Assembly: GCF_004348445.1 (NCBI RefSeq)
Contig: NZ_SMKV01000008.1
Coordinates: 124,001 to 188,000, forward strand
Source: Saccharopolyspora aridisoli
Lineage (GTDB): Bacteria > Actinomycetota > Actinomycetes > Mycobacteriales > Pseudonocardiaceae
Direction of reading: 5' to 3'
Length of the DNA stretch: 64,000 nucleotides
The translations under genes and the position numbers were made by a program. The notes under the pieces were generated by a model. That model saw only the letters and a list, made by a program, of their open reading frames with translations. It had not been told where the DNA came from and did not search any database. Positions 54,834-64,000 of this stretch are shown in pieces (within the stretch, counting starts at the first letter, position 1; every line of letters starts with the position of its first letter).

Positions 54834-55673
54834 ATGGTGACGATCTCGCAGCGCGCCAAGCGCGCGGCCCGACGGCCGGTGGAGGTGCTGGACGACCTGG
54901 GTGACCAGATGTCGTTCTACATCCGATCGCTGGCATGGATTCCGCGGGCGATCCCGCGCTACGCCAAGGAAACGCTGCGCCTGCTGGCCGAGGTCAGCTT
55001 CGGCAGCGGCGCACTGGCGGTCATCGGTGGCACGGTCGGCGTGATGATCGGCCTGACGCTGTTCACCGGAACGGTCGTCGGCATCCAGGGGTTCGCGGCT
55101 CTCGACCAGCTGGGCACCTCTGCCTTCGCCGGCTTCGTCTCGGCCTACTTCAACACGCGTGAGATCGCGCCGCTGGTGGCCGGTCTTGCCCTGTCGGCGA
55201 CGGTCGGTTCCGGTTTCACCGCCCAGCTCGGCGCGATGCGGATCTCCGACGAGATCGACGCGCTCGAGGTCATGGGCGTGCCGAGCCTGCCCTACCTGGT
55301 GACCACCCGCGTGATGGCCGGCTTCGTCGCCGTCATCCCGCTGTACGTGCTGGGCCTGCTGACGTCCTATGTCGCGGCCCGAGGCGTCACCGTCCACCTC
55401 TACGGCCAGTCGGCGGGCACCTACGACCACTACTTCAACTTGTTCCTGCCTCCCGAGGACGTGCTGTGGTCCTTCGGGAAGGTGCTGATCTTCAGCGTGG
55501 TGGTGATCATGACGCATTGCTACTACGGATACCGCGCCAGCGGCGGCCCCGCCGGCGTCGGCGTCGCGGTGGGGCGCGCGGTGCGAACCGCGATCGTGAC
55601 CACCGCCCTGCTGGACTTCTTCCTCAGCCTCGCGATCTGGGGCACCACGACGACCGTTCGGATCACCGGATGA
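54834..55673 (+). CDS. yrbEB: MlaE/YrbE-family ABC permease (YrbEB)
   Basis: 279 aa; second permease: GSGFTAQLGAMRISDEIDAL and EVMGVPSLPYLVTTRVMAG mirror the EQ-loop-like coupling segment of YrbEA. GGGGAATGG-type purines lie just before the ATG. Overlaps mceA by ATGA. Confidence 0.92.
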   Translation: MVTISQRAKRAARRPVEVLDDLGDQMSFYIRSLAWIPRAIPRYAKETLRLLAEVSFGSGALAVIGGTVGVMIGLTLFTGTVVGIQGFAALDQLGTSAFAGFVSAYFNTREIAPLVAGLALSATVGSGFTAQLGAMRISDEIDALEVMGVPSLPYLVTTRVMAGFVAVIPLYVLGLLTSYVAARGVTVHLYGQSAGTYDHYFNLFLPPEDVLWSFGKVLIFSVVVIMTHCYYGYRASGGPAGVGVAVGRAVRTAIVTTALLDFFLSLAIWGTTTTVRITG

Positions 55674-57013
55674 GCGCGCAGGGAGCGGTCACCAAGGTCA
55701 AGCGCAGGCTGATGGGCCTGGCGCTGCTGATGAGCATGGTCATGTTCGTCGTGCTGTGCCTGGCGTTCTACAACAAGGCGTTCACGGCGTCCTCGGACGT
55801 CATCCTCAAGGCGGCCTCGACGGGCAACCAGCTGCTGCCGGAATCCGACGTCAAGGTGCGCGGCATGATCGTGGGCCGGGTCGTCGAGGTGAAGTCCGAC
55901 GGCAAGGGCGCCGAGCTGCACCTGGCGCTGCAGCCGGAGATGGCCGAGAAGATCCCGGCCAACGTCTCCGCGCAGCTGCTGCCGCGCACCCTGTTCGGCG
56001 AGCGCTACGTGGCGCTGGACCTGCCGGAGAAGCCCTCGTCGAAGACGCTGGCCTCCGGCGGCGTGATCGAGCAGGACCGCACCCGCGCGGGGCTGGAGCT
56101 GGAAACGGTGCTGGCGGACACCATGCCGGTGCTGCAGGCGGTGAACCCCGACGACCTGTCCGCCACGCTCAACGCGCTGGACCAGGCGCTGTCGGGCCGC
56201 GGTGAGCAGGTCGGCGAAACGCTGTCCCAGCTCAACACCTACTTGGACGGGCTCAACCCGTCGGTGCCGGCCCTGCGGGACAACCTGCGGGAGCTGGTGG
56301 GCGTCGCGCAGACCTACGAGCAAGCCGCACCGGACATCATCTCCGCGCTGGACAACTTCTCCACCACGGCGCGAACCCTGGTGGACCAGAAGCAGGACCT
56401 GCAGAAGATGACCGGGCAGCTCACCACCACCTCCGGTGACCTGACGACGTTCCTCGACGCCAACGGCCAGAACTTCATCCAGCTCGCCGACGCCCAGCGT
56501 CCGACGCTCGACGTGCTGGCGAAGTACTCGCCGTCCTACCCGTGCTTCCTCGGGGAGATGGAGGAGTTCGTCCCGCGCATCCGCCAGGCGTTCGGCGAGG
56601 GCACCAACGAGCCCGGCCTGCACGTGACCCTGGAGGTCGCGCCGCACCGCGGCGAGTACCGCCCGAACCAGGACGAGCCGGAGTTCCGCGACAAGCGCGG
56701 ACCGCGTTGCTACAACTTCTGGGAGAACCTCGACCCGATGCCGGAGTACCCGCCGGACGGCCCGTTCAAGGACGGCTCGGTTCCCCCGCCCGCATCGCGC
56801 CCGTCGAACGGTGGCCTGAACCCACCCGCGGGCAGCACTCCCCAGTCGGCACCGGCGGCCACCGCGACCCAGTGGGTCAACTCGCCGGCTGAGCGCGACA
56901 TGGTCGCCACCGTGCTGGCTCCTGCTCTGGGCCGTCCTTCCTCGGAGGTCCCCGGCTGGGGCAGCCTGCTGGTCGGACCGGTCCTGCGGGGTGCGGAGGT
57001 GAGCTACCGATGA
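55670..57013 (+). CDS. mceA: Mce family protein MceA
   Basis: 447 aa. One N-terminal membrane helix (about 12-32), MCE/MlaD beta-barrel domain (about 38-120, with SDVKVRGMIVGRVVEV), a long coiled-coil helical part (about 150-290) and a Pro-rich tail. Part of the hexameric substrate tunnel across the envelope. Overlaps mceB by ATGA. Confidence 0.9.
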   Translation: MSAQGAVTKVKRRLMGLALLMSMVMFVVLCLAFYNKAFTASSDVILKAASTGNQLLPESDVKVRGMIVGRVVEVKSDGKGAELHLALQPEMAEKIPANVSAQLLPRTLFGERYVALDLPEKPSSKTLASGGVIEQDRTRAGLELETVLADTMPVLQAVNPDDLSATLNALDQALSGRGEQVGETLSQLNTYLDGLNPSVPALRDNLRELVGVAQTYEQAAPDIISALDNFSTTARTLVDQKQDLQKMTGQLTTTSGDLTTFLDANGQNFIQLADAQRPTLDVLAKYSPSYPCFLGEMEEFVPRIRQAFGEGTNEPGLHVTLEVAPHRGEYRPNQDEPEFRDKRGPRCYNFWENLDPMPEYPPDGPFKDGSVPPPASRPSNGGLNPPAGSTPQSAPAATATQWVNSPAERDMVATVLAPALGRPSSEVPGWGSLLVGPVLRGAEVSYR

Positions 57014-58071
57014 ACGGGATCAGCGTTCGCGGACCACTGGTCAAGTTCCTGGTCTTCGTGGTGATCACCTCGCTGGCGACCGGCCTGCTGATCATGACGA
57101 TCGCCAACCAGGACCTGCGCTCGGCGAACTCCTACACCGCGCGGTTCACCGACGTCACCGCCCTCAACGTGGGTGACGAGGTGCGCATCTCCGGTGTGAA
57201 GGTCGGTGAGGTCGAGAACATCGAGCTCGTCGACAACAAGGTCGCCGAGGTCGAGTTCAACGTCGCCGACCGGCGGCTGCCGTCCTCGGTGACCGCGACC
57301 ATCAAGTACCGGAACCTGGTGGGGCAGCGCTACCTCGCGCTGGAGCAGGGCGCCACGCCCACCACCGGCTCCGGCGGCGCCTCCGGCCGGACCGTCCGAG
57401 GTGGGTACCTGCCGGTGGGCGGCACGATCCCGCTGGAGCGCACCAAACCCGCGCTGGACCTGACGGTGCTGCTGGGCGGCTTCAAGCCGCTGTTCCAGGC
57501 GCTGTCGCCGGAGGACGTCAACAAGCTGTCCTACCAGATCATCCAGGTCCTGCAGGGCGAGGGCGGCACGGTGGAGAGCCTGCTGTCGCACACGGCTTCG
57601 CTGACGACCACCATCGCCTCGCGCGACCAGGTGATCGGAGAGGTGATCAACAACCTCAACGGCGTGCTGGACACCGTGAACACGCGTGACCAGCGGCTCT
57701 CCGAGCTGGTCGGCCAGCTGCGGCAGGTGGTGTCCGGACTCGCCGAGGACCGCGACTCCATCGGCAGCGCGATCACCGCGATGGACGGGCTGACCAACAC
57801 CACCGCCGGGCTCCTGCAGGACGCCAGGCCAGGGTTGCAGCAGGACATCGCCGGCCTCGGCGAGGTGTCGAAGAACCTCAACGACCACGAGCAGCTGGTC
57901 GACCGGGTGCTGCGCAACATGCCGAACAAGCTGGAGAGCTTGAGCCGGACCGCCTCGCACGGGTCGTGGTTCAACTTCTTCATGTGCAAGAGCTCCGGCA
58001 ACGTCGGCGTCGGCGACATCACCCTGCCGCTGCCGCTGATGCCGGTGACCCAGCCGAGGTGCCAGCGATGA
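57010..58071 (+). CDS. mceB: Mce family protein MceB
   Basis: 353 aa: membrane helix (about 10-32), MCE domain (about 38-130; VGDEVRISGVKVGEVENIEL), coiled-coil region (about 150-320) and a short C-terminal Cys-containing tail. Overlaps both neighbours by 4 bp. Confidence 0.9.
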   Translation: MNGISVRGPLVKFLVFVVITSLATGLLIMTIANQDLRSANSYTARFTDVTALNVGDEVRISGVKVGEVENIELVDNKVAEVEFNVADRRLPSSVTATIKYRNLVGQRYLALEQGATPTTGSGGASGRTVRGGYLPVGGTIPLERTKPALDLTVLLGGFKPLFQALSPEDVNKLSYQIIQVLQGEGGTVESLLSHTASLTTTIASRDQVIGEVINNLNGVLDTVNTRDQRLSELVGQLRQVVSGLAEDRDSIGSAITAMDGLTNTTAGLLQDARPGLQQDIAGLGEVSKNLNDHEQLVDRVLRNMPNKLESLSRTASHGSWFNFFMCKSSGNVGVGDITLPLPLMPVTQPRCQR

Positions 58072-59048
58072 CTGCTTTCTCCCAGCGCGACCCCCTCAAG
58101 ATCGGCGTCGCCGGCATCCTGGTGCTGGTGCTGGCGTTCCTGCTGGTTGCCAACTACGAGCGGCTGCCGCTGATCAGCGGCACCACCTACACCGCGCAGT
58201 TCACCGAGGCCGCAGGACTGCGCGAGGACAACGAGGTCCGGGTCGCCGGGGTCAAGGTCGGCACCGTCTCCGACGTCGAGCTCGAAGGTGACCACGTGCT
58301 GGTCAGCTTCCGGGTCTCCGACGTCGAGCTCGGTGACCGCACCACCGCGGCGATCAAGGTCAAGACCCTGCTCGGCCAGAAGTACCTGGCGCTGGACCCG
58401 CAGGGCTCCAAGGAGCTCGACAACGACCAGCCGATCCCGCTGAGCCGGACCATGTCGCCCTACGACGTCATCGAGGCGTTCAGCGACCTGTCCAAGAACG
58501 TCGACCAGATCGACACAGCGCAGCTGGCGAAGAGCTTCGAGACGCTGTCGAGCACGTTCAAGGACACCCCGGGCGAGGTCAGCGGCGCCCTCAACGGGCT
58601 TTCGCAGCTCTCCAAGACGATCTCCTCGCGCGACGAGCAGATCGAGCACCTGCTGAACAACACCACGCAGGTCTCCCAGCAGCTCGCAGACCGCAACGAG
58701 GACTTCGAGAAGCTGCTCTCCGACGGCAACCTGCTGCTGCAGGAGCTGCGGGCTCGCCGCGACTCGATCTCGTCGCTGCTGACCGGGACCCAGGAGCTGT
58801 CGCAGCAGCTGACCGGCCTGGTCGACGACAACCAGGCGCAGCTCGGGCCGACGCTGCAACAGCTGGACAAGGTGACCAAGATGCTGCAGCGCAACCAGCA
58901 CAACCTGGACCGGAGCCTGAACACCTTCGCCCCGTTCACCAGGCTGTTCTCCAACGTCCTCGGCAACGGGCGCTGGTTCGACACCTACGTCTGCGGTTTG
59001 CTGCCGCCCGCCGTGGGTCCGATCAACCAGGAGGGTTGCAAGCAATGA
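58068..59048 (+). CDS. mceC: Mce family protein MceC
   Basis: 326 aa: membrane helix (about 10-28), MCE domain (about 35-120; LREDNEVRVAGVKVGTVSDV), long coiled coil (about 135-290). ATGA overlap at each end. Confidence 0.9.
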   Translation: MTAFSQRDPLKIGVAGILVLVLAFLLVANYERLPLISGTTYTAQFTEAAGLREDNEVRVAGVKVGTVSDVELEGDHVLVSFRVSDVELGDRTTAAIKVKTLLGQKYLALDPQGSKELDNDQPIPLSRTMSPYDVIEAFSDLSKNVDQIDTAQLAKSFETLSSTFKDTPGEVSGALNGLSQLSKTISSRDEQIEHLLNNTTQVSQQLADRNEDFEKLLSDGNLLLQELRARRDSISSLLTGTQELSQQLTGLVDDNQAQLGPTLQQLDKVTKMLQRNQHNLDRSLNTFAPFTRLFSNVLGNGRWFDTYVCGLLPPAVGPINQEGCKQ

Positions 59049-60238
59049 TGAACGCACCCCTCAAGAGCTCGAACCTGGCCAAGGTCCTCACCATCGGGAT
59101 CGTGGTCGTGCTGCTCGGCGCGGTCGGCGGCTGGTGGCTGTTCTACGGCGCGGCGGAGCGCAAGGTCACCGCCTACTTCGACGCCGCGGTCGGCCTGTAC
59201 CCGGGCGGTGACGTGCGCGTCCTCGGCGTCCCGATCGGCACCATCGACGAGGTGACGCCGCAGGGCAAGCAGGTCAAGGTCACGCTGAGCGTCGACCGCG
59301 ACACCGCGATCCCCGCCAACGCGAGCCTGGTGGCGGTCTCCCCCAGCATCGTCTCCGACCGGTACGTGCAGTTCGCCCCGGTCTACAAGGGAGGCCCGAA
59401 GCTGGGAGACGACGCGGTCATCCCCGCCGAGCGCACCGCGACGCCCGTCGAGCTGGACAACATCTACCGCAGCCTCAACGACCTGACCAAGGCGCTGGGA
59501 CCCGACGGGGCCAACAAGAACGGCGCGCTGACCGACCTGCTCAACACCGGTGCCGCCAACCTGGAGGGCAACGGCAAGGCGCTGTCGGAAACGCTGCGCA
59601 ACCTCGGTGAGGCGGGAACGACGCTGTCGGGCAACAGCGAAGAGCTGTTCAAGACCGTCGACAACCTGCAGCGCTTCACCGGGATGCTGGCCGAGAACGA
59701 CGGCCAGATGCGCCGGTTCAACACGCAGATGCAAGAGGTCAGCAGCAACCTCGCCGGAGAGCGCAACGACATGAGCGCGGCCCTGGCCGAGCTGTCCGTG
59801 GCGCTGGGCAAGGTGGAATCCTTCGTGCGGGACAACCGCTCCGAGGTGCAGTCCAACGTCAGCCAGCTCCACGACGTTGCCGCTGTGCTGGTCAAGCAGA
59901 AGGCCGCGCTCAACGAGTCGCTGACCACCGCGCCGCTTGCGATGAGCAACCTGAACAACTCCTACAACGGCGCTTCCGGAACGCTGGACCAACGCGCGAT
60001 GTTCAACGAGCTCAACCAGCCGCCGCTGGTGGCGGTGTGCAAGCTGCTCGACCAGTCGACACCGCAGCAGGTTCCGCTCGAGGTCAGCAGCGCCTGCGAC
60101 GCCTTGCGCCCGGTGCTGGCCGGCGCCGAGAAGCTGCCGACACCGGCCGAAACGCTCAACGCGGTGCAGAACGGCAAGCTGCCGCCGTTGCCGCTCCCGC
60201 TGACCAACGGACTTCAGCCCGCTGGAGGTGGCCGGTGA
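59045..60238 (+). CDS. mceD: Mce family protein MceD
   Basis: 397 aa: membrane helix (about 13-33), MCE domain (about 38-125; YPGGDVRVLGVPIGTIDEV), coiled coil (about 140-320), hydrophobic Pro/Leu-rich tail. Starts at the ATG overlapping the mceC stop. Confidence 0.9.
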   Translation: MMNAPLKSSNLAKVLTIGIVVVLLGAVGGWWLFYGAAERKVTAYFDAAVGLYPGGDVRVLGVPIGTIDEVTPQGKQVKVTLSVDRDTAIPANASLVAVSPSIVSDRYVQFAPVYKGGPKLGDDAVIPAERTATPVELDNIYRSLNDLTKALGPDGANKNGALTDLLNTGAANLEGNGKALSETLRNLGEAGTTLSGNSEELFKTVDNLQRFTGMLAENDGQMRRFNTQMQEVSSNLAGERNDMSAALAELSVALGKVESFVRDNRSEVQSNVSQLHDVAAVLVKQKAALNESLTTAPLAMSNLNNSYNGASGTLDQRAMFNELNQPPLVAVCKLLDQSTPQQVPLEVSSACDALRPVLAGAEKLPTPAETLNAVQNGKLPPLPLPLTNGLQPAGGGR

Positions 60239-61443
60239 TGCGGTCCGGTTTGACTCGTCTGGTGCGATCCGTCTTCACCCGCTCCTCGGCCGTCAAGGTC
60301 GGCGCGGTCGCGACGGTCGGCCTGCTGGCGCTGTCGGGGTGTTCCTCCCGCGGTGTCTACGACATGCCGCTGCCGGGCGGCGCCGACGTCGGCAGCCGCC
60401 CCTACGACGTGAAGGTCCGCTTCTCCGACGTGCTGGACCTGGTGCCCAACGCGGGCGTCCGGGTCAACGACGTCGCGGTCGGCCGGGTCTCGAACATCGC
60501 CCTCGCTCCGGGGACGTGGGAGGCCGAGGTGACCGTCACCGTCAACGGCGACGTGAAGTTACCGGCCAACTCCATCGCCCGGCTGCGCCAGTCCAGCTTG
60601 CTCGGTGAGAAGTACGTCGAGCTGGCGGCGCCACCGCAGGCGGCTTCCGGGCGGCTGACCGACGGCGCGACCATCGGGCTCAACCGCTCCAACCGCAACC
60701 CCGAGGTGGAAGAGGTCCTCGGCGCGCTGTCGCTGCTGCTCAACGGTGGTGGTGTCGCGCAGCTGCAGGACATCACCAGGGAGCTCAACAAGGCGATGAG
60801 CGGCCGCGAGTCCGACATCCGCGGCCTGCTGAACAACCTCGACGAGCTGGTCTCCGGGCTCGACGCGCAGCGCAACGACATCGTGCGCGCGCTGGACAGC
60901 ATCAACCGGCTCTCAGCCAAGCTCAACGAGCAGCGCGGCAGCATCGACACCGCGCTGCGCGACCTGGGCCCCGGTCTGCAGGTGCTCAACGAGCAGCGCG
61001 GACAGCTGGTGACCATGCTGCAGTCGCTGGACAGGCTCTCGGGCGTGGCCACCAACGTCGTCGACAAGTCGCACGAAGACCTGGTGCACGACCTCAACCA
61101 GCTCGCGCCGACGCTGCACCAGCTCGCAGCCGCCGGTGACTCGCTGCCGAAATCGCTGGAAACCCTGGTCACCTTCCCGTTCCCGGACAACGCGGTGGAA
61201 GGCATCGGGGGCAGCGACTACAACAACCTGTACCTCGAGGTCGACCTGAACCTGAGCACGATCGTGGAGAACCTCGGGCGCTCCCGCCAGCCGCTGCTGC
61301 CAGTTCCCGACGGGCTCCCGCTGCCGCTCGACGGGCAGGCGCCGCAGCCCCAGCAGCCCCAGCTACCCGCACCGCCCCAGCCGAAGCCGGAAGAACAATC
61401 CGGTGGCGGCGCGCTGGGCTGGCTGTTCGGAGGTGACAACTGA
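60235..61443 (+). CDS. mceE: Mce family lipoprotein MceE
   Basis: 402 aa. Signal peptide with lipobox LALSGC (Cys about 37), so a lipoprotein like LprK of the mycobacterial mce1 operon. MCE domain (about 55-140; NAGVRVNDVAVGRVSNIAL), coiled coil (about 160-330), Pro/Gln-rich tail. GTG 60235 with GGAGG 6 nt upstream; ATG 60238 also possible. Confidence 0.9.
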   Translation: MMRSGLTRLVRSVFTRSSAVKVGAVATVGLLALSGCSSRGVYDMPLPGGADVGSRPYDVKVRFSDVLDLVPNAGVRVNDVAVGRVSNIALAPGTWEAEVTVTVNGDVKLPANSIARLRQSSLLGEKYVELAAPPQAASGRLTDGATIGLNRSNRNPEVEEVLGALSLLLNGGGVAQLQDITRELNKAMSGRESDIRGLLNNLDELVSGLDAQRNDIVRALDSINRLSAKLNEQRGSIDTALRDLGPGLQVLNEQRGQLVTMLQSLDRLSGVATNVVDKSHEDLVHDLNQLAPTLHQLAAAGDSLPKSLETLVTFPFPDNAVEGIGGSDYNNLYLEVDLNLSTIVENLGRSRQPLLPVPDGLPLPLDGQAPQPQQPQLPAPPQPKPEEQSGGGALGWLFGGDN

Positions 61444-62546
61444 TGCTCACCCGTCGAGCCCGATTCCAGATCATCGGCTTCGTGCTGATCGCGCTGATCG
61501 GTTGCAGCTACGCAGGGTTCAAGTACGCCGGCCTGGACCGCCTGTTCGGCAACCGCGGCTACGAGGTGGCGCTCAACCTGGCCAGCACCGGTGGTGTCTT
61601 CGAGAACGCGGAGGTCACCTACCGGGGCGTGCCGATCGGCCGGGTCGGCGAGCTCAAGCTGACCGACGACGGCGTCCAGGTGCCGCTGGACATCGAGGAG
61701 AACGCGCCGGCGATCCCGTCCGACGTGGAGGCCGTGGTCACCAACCGGTCCGCGGTCGGTGAGCAGTACGTGGACCTGCGTCCCAAGCAGAACGAGGGCC
61801 CGTACCTCCGAGAGGGCTCGGTCATAGCCGAATCCCGCACCACCACGCCGCTGCCGGTCCAGGACCTGATGATGAACCTGGACTCGTTCGCCAACTCGGT
61901 GCCGCAGGACTCGCTGCGCACCGTCGTCAGCGAGCTGGGCACCGCCTTCCGCGACAACGGCGGCCACCTGCAGACGATCCTGGACACCTCGCGGGAGTTC
62001 ACCACGCAGGCGCAGAACCACCTGCCGCAGACGGTGCAGCTGCTGGAGGACGGCAAGACCGTGCTGGCGACGCAGAACGACCAGGGCTCGGCGATCAAGT
62101 CCTTCAGCAAGGACCTGAACCTGCTGTCGCAGTCGCTGGAACGCTCCGACGGCGACCTGCGCGGCGTCATCCGGAAGGCGCCGCCCGCTGCGGTGCAGCT
62201 GTCCGGCCTGATCGAGGACAACCCCCGGATCGGGCCGCTGCTGGCCAACCTGACCACGACCGCGAAGCTGCTGTCGTCGCACACCGACGGCATGGAGCAG
62301 CTCTTCGTCAGCTACCCGGCTCAGGTCGCGGTCTCCAACACGGTCGTCCCCGGGGATGGCACCGCTCATTTCGGACTGGTTCTCAACATGTTCCACCCGA
62401 TGCCGTGTACCAAGGGGTACGAGGGAACACCCGAACGGACGGGTACCGACATGTCGCCGGTCCCGCTCAACAAGGACGCGCACTGCGCGGAGCCTCCGGG
62501 CAGTCCGACCTCAGTGCGCGGCGCGCAGAACGCACCCGGGCAGTAA
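61443..62546 (+). CDS. mceF: Mce family protein MceF
   Basis: 367 aa: membrane helix (about 8-26), MCE domain (about 37-125; FENAEVTYRGVPIGRVGELK), coiled coil (about 140-280) and a C-terminal region with two cysteines (MPCTKG, HCAEPPG). Last of the six Mce subunits; start overlaps the mceE stop by 1 base. Confidence 0.9.
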   Translation: MLTRRARFQIIGFVLIALIGCSYAGFKYAGLDRLFGNRGYEVALNLASTGGVFENAEVTYRGVPIGRVGELKLTDDGVQVPLDIEENAPAIPSDVEAVVTNRSAVGEQYVDLRPKQNEGPYLREGSVIAESRTTTPLPVQDLMMNLDSFANSVPQDSLRTVVSELGTAFRDNGGHLQTILDTSREFTTQAQNHLPQTVQLLEDGKTVLATQNDQGSAIKSFSKDLNLLSQSLERSDGDLRGVIRKAPPAAVQLSGLIEDNPRIGPLLANLTTTAKLLSSHTDGMEQLFVSYPAQVAVSNTVVPGDGTAHFGLVLNMFHPMPCTKGYEGTPERTGTDMSPVPLNKDAHCAEPPGSPTSVRGAQNAPGQ

Positions 62547-62558
62547 GAGAGGCAACAC

Positions 62559-63077
62559 GTGACCGTTCAAGCCGACACCGCTCGCCGGCGGCACAAGCTG
62601 TCGCTGGTGCTGTTCGTGGTGAGCCTGGTGTGCGCCCTGGTCCTCGGGGTGCTGTGGGTGCTGGCCAGCAACAACTCGTCGGTGGCCTACGCGGCGACGC
62701 GTGATGAGGCGCTGCAGCAGGGCCAAGAAGCGATCGTCAACTTCAACTCGCTGGACCACAAGGACATCGACCGCGGTCTGCAGCGGTGGGAGGACAACTC
62801 CACCGGTGCGCTGCGGGACGAGGTCCGGAAGGGCCGCAAGGACTACGCCACCCGCATCCAGCAGGCCAAGAGCAGCACCACCGCTCGCGTGCTGGACGCG
62901 GGCATCGTCGAGCTCGACGAGAACGCGGGCAAGGCCCGGATGATCGCGGTCGTGCAGATCACGGTCACCGTGGAGGGCCAGCCCCCGGCCAACAAGCAGG
63001 ATCGCTACCAGGCAGAACTCACGCGTGAGGGCGACGTCTGGAAGATCAGCGGACTGGGCACCGTCCCGGTCGGCTGA
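62559..63077 (+). CDS. Mce-associated membrane protein (Mas-type)
   Basis: 172 aa: one membrane helix (about 14-36) followed by an NTF2-like extracytoplasmic domain with the KGRKDYATRIQQAKSSTTA segment seen in Mce-associated proteins. These stabilise the Mce complex in mycobacteria. GTG start after AGAGAGG, 12 bp from mceF. Confidence 0.82.
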   Translation: MTVQADTARRRHKLSLVLFVVSLVCALVLGVLWVLASNNSSVAYAATRDEALQQGQEAIVNFNSLDHKDIDRGLQRWEDNSTGALRDEVRKGRKDYATRIQQAKSSTTARVLDAGIVELDENAGKARMIAVVQITVTVEGQPPANKQDRYQAELTREGDVWKISGLGTVPVG

Positions 63078-63114
63078 ACGGCGAGACCCGAAAGCGATTC
63101 GAGGAGTACAGCCA

Positions 63115-64000
63115 GTGCCTACCAACCGCCGTTCCGGCACGAACCGGCAGCCAGCGGCACGCCGGCCGAAGGTGGCCGGCCTGCGCAAGCGCCCCACTTC
63201 GCCCGCCTCCTCCGAGGAGACGGCGAAGCCGGAGGAAGAGGACCAGGTCAACGGCACTGCGGTGACCGAGCAGCCGGAGGCTGCGGAGCCTGCGGCCGCC
63301 GAGCCGGAGCCTGCTGAGCCGGAGGCTGCGAAACCTGCGGCCGCTGAGCCGGAGACAGCCGAGAGCGAGGCGGCTGAGCCCGACGCCGCTGAGCCGGAAC
63401 AGCAGGTCAGCGAGGCTGTCGCGGCCGACGAGCGGTCATCCGAGGCGGAGTCGTCCGCCTCGGAGCCGAAGAGGACCGAGACCGAGGATGCCGAGCCCGA
63501 GAGCTCGAAGTCCGAGGTCGCGGAGTCCGGCGAGGCCGGCAAGCCGTGGGTGCTGTGGGGCGTGACGGCGCTGCTGTTCGCGCTGGCGATCTTCTTCGGT
63601 GTCTCGGCCTACACGACCTACAACACCGGCCCTGCCGCGAACGAGGCGTTGACCTCGGCGGGCGCGACCAGCGAGGTCAACGGCCAGGTCAGCGACGGGA
63701 TCGAGAAGCTCTTCTCCTACGACTTCAACGACACGGCCAAGACCGAGAACGCCGCCAAGGACCTCCTGGTCGGCCCGGCGGTGCAGAAGTACGACGAGCT
63801 GTTCGCCCTGGTCAAGCAGCAGGCGCCGCAGCAGCAGCTGATCGTCACCACCACGGTGAAGAACAGCGCGGTGACGCGTCTGGAAGGCGACCGCGCCGAG
63901 GTCCTCATCTTCGTCGATCAGCACGCGATGCGCGCCAACACCGGTGAGTCCAACATCGGCCCCGCCCAGCTCTCGGTCAGCGCCGAGAAGCAGGGCGACA
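63115..64000 (+). CDS. Mce-associated membrane protein with long acidic N-terminus (3' end outside window)
   Basis: At least 295 aa, open to the window edge. GTG with GAGGAG about 8 nt upstream. Residues about 1-40 are basic, 40-140 Ala/Glu/Pro-rich repeats, about 144-164 a membrane helix (WVLWGVTALLFALAIFFGVS), then a domain like that of the preceding Mas protein (SYDFNDTAKTENAAKDLLVG). A second Mas gene of the same operon. Confidence 0.8.
   Translation, partial: MPTNRRSGTNRQPAARRPKVAGLRKRPTSPASSEETAKPEEEDQVNGTAVTEQPEAAEPAAAEPEPAEPEAAKPAAAEPETAESEAAEPDAAEPEQQVSEAVAADERSSEAESSASEPKRTETEDAEPESSKSEVAESGEAGKPWVLWGVTALLFALAIFFGVSAYTTYNTGPAANEALTSAGATSEVNGQVSDGIEKLFSYDFNDTAKTENAAKDLLVGPAVQKYDELFALVKQQAPQQQLIVTTTVKNSAVTRLEGDRAEVLIFVDQHAMRANTGESNIGPAQLSVSAEKQGD

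Noticed and set aside
63250..63420. Alternative frames in the GC-rich repeats near the window end
   Set aside because: They are shadows of the Ala/Glu/Pro-rich N-terminus of the second Mce-associated protein, whose frame is open from 63115 to the edge.

Overview
The window is high-GC actinobacterial DNA. Its conserved blocks follow the order known from Mycobacterium tuberculosis: mgtA–menG, menJ, grcC1, htpX and yajQ, and rpmG–hadA–hadB–trpT–secE–nusG–rplK–rplA–rplJ–rplL–mkl. Gene content fits a non-mycobacterial member such as Pseudonocardiales (perhaps Saccharopolyspora-like); the taxon is an inference. GTG starts, ATGA/GTGA overlaps, and start codons sitting about 6 nt after a TANNNT -10 box (likely leaderless mRNAs) are common.

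Layout. 1–8.3 kb: end of a phenylacetyl-CoA epoxidase locus (paaC), a small membrane protein, an inositol-phosphatase-family enzyme, mannosyltransferase mgtA, menaquinone methyltransferase menG, then a LysR regulator divergent from a CitMHS transporter and a split AtuA pair. 8.3–27.2 kb: a respiratory block of menaquinone reductase (menJ-like), the complete 14-gene complex I operon nuoA–N, and a long-chain polyprenyl diphosphate synthase. A near-perfect Rex-type operator precedes menJ, suggesting NADH/NAD+ control of quinone modification and perhaps complex I. 27.3–35.5 kb: membrane protein, Lrp regulator and dimethylargininase-like enzyme, YceI fusion protein, HtpX, RmlA, YajQ, a VOC protein and a PAS-PAS-GGDEF protein.

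35.6–40.6 kb is a decayed integrative element abutting tRNA-Tyr. An 82-bp direct repeat (74/82 identical, copies 4,905 bp apart) brackets a truncated pentapeptide-repeat fragment, a SnoaL-like gene, a lone maltokinase N-cap-like gene, a 717-residue STAND NTPase with TPR repeats, and a tyrosine integrase broken into pieces either side of the STAND gene.

40.6–52.6 kb: small hypotheticals, an alpha/beta hydrolase, a membrane GGDEF-EAL protein, tRNA-Thr and tRNA-Met, rpmG, hadA/hadB-type dehydratases, tRNA-Trp, secE, nusG (with a long acidic N-terminus), ribosomal genes rplK, rplA, rplJ and rplL, an L10-type leader and strong terminators. 52.7–64 kb: an Mce lipid-import operon in which the MceG/Mkl ATPase, two YrbE permeases, MceA–F and two Mce-associated proteins form one tightly coupled unit running off the window end.
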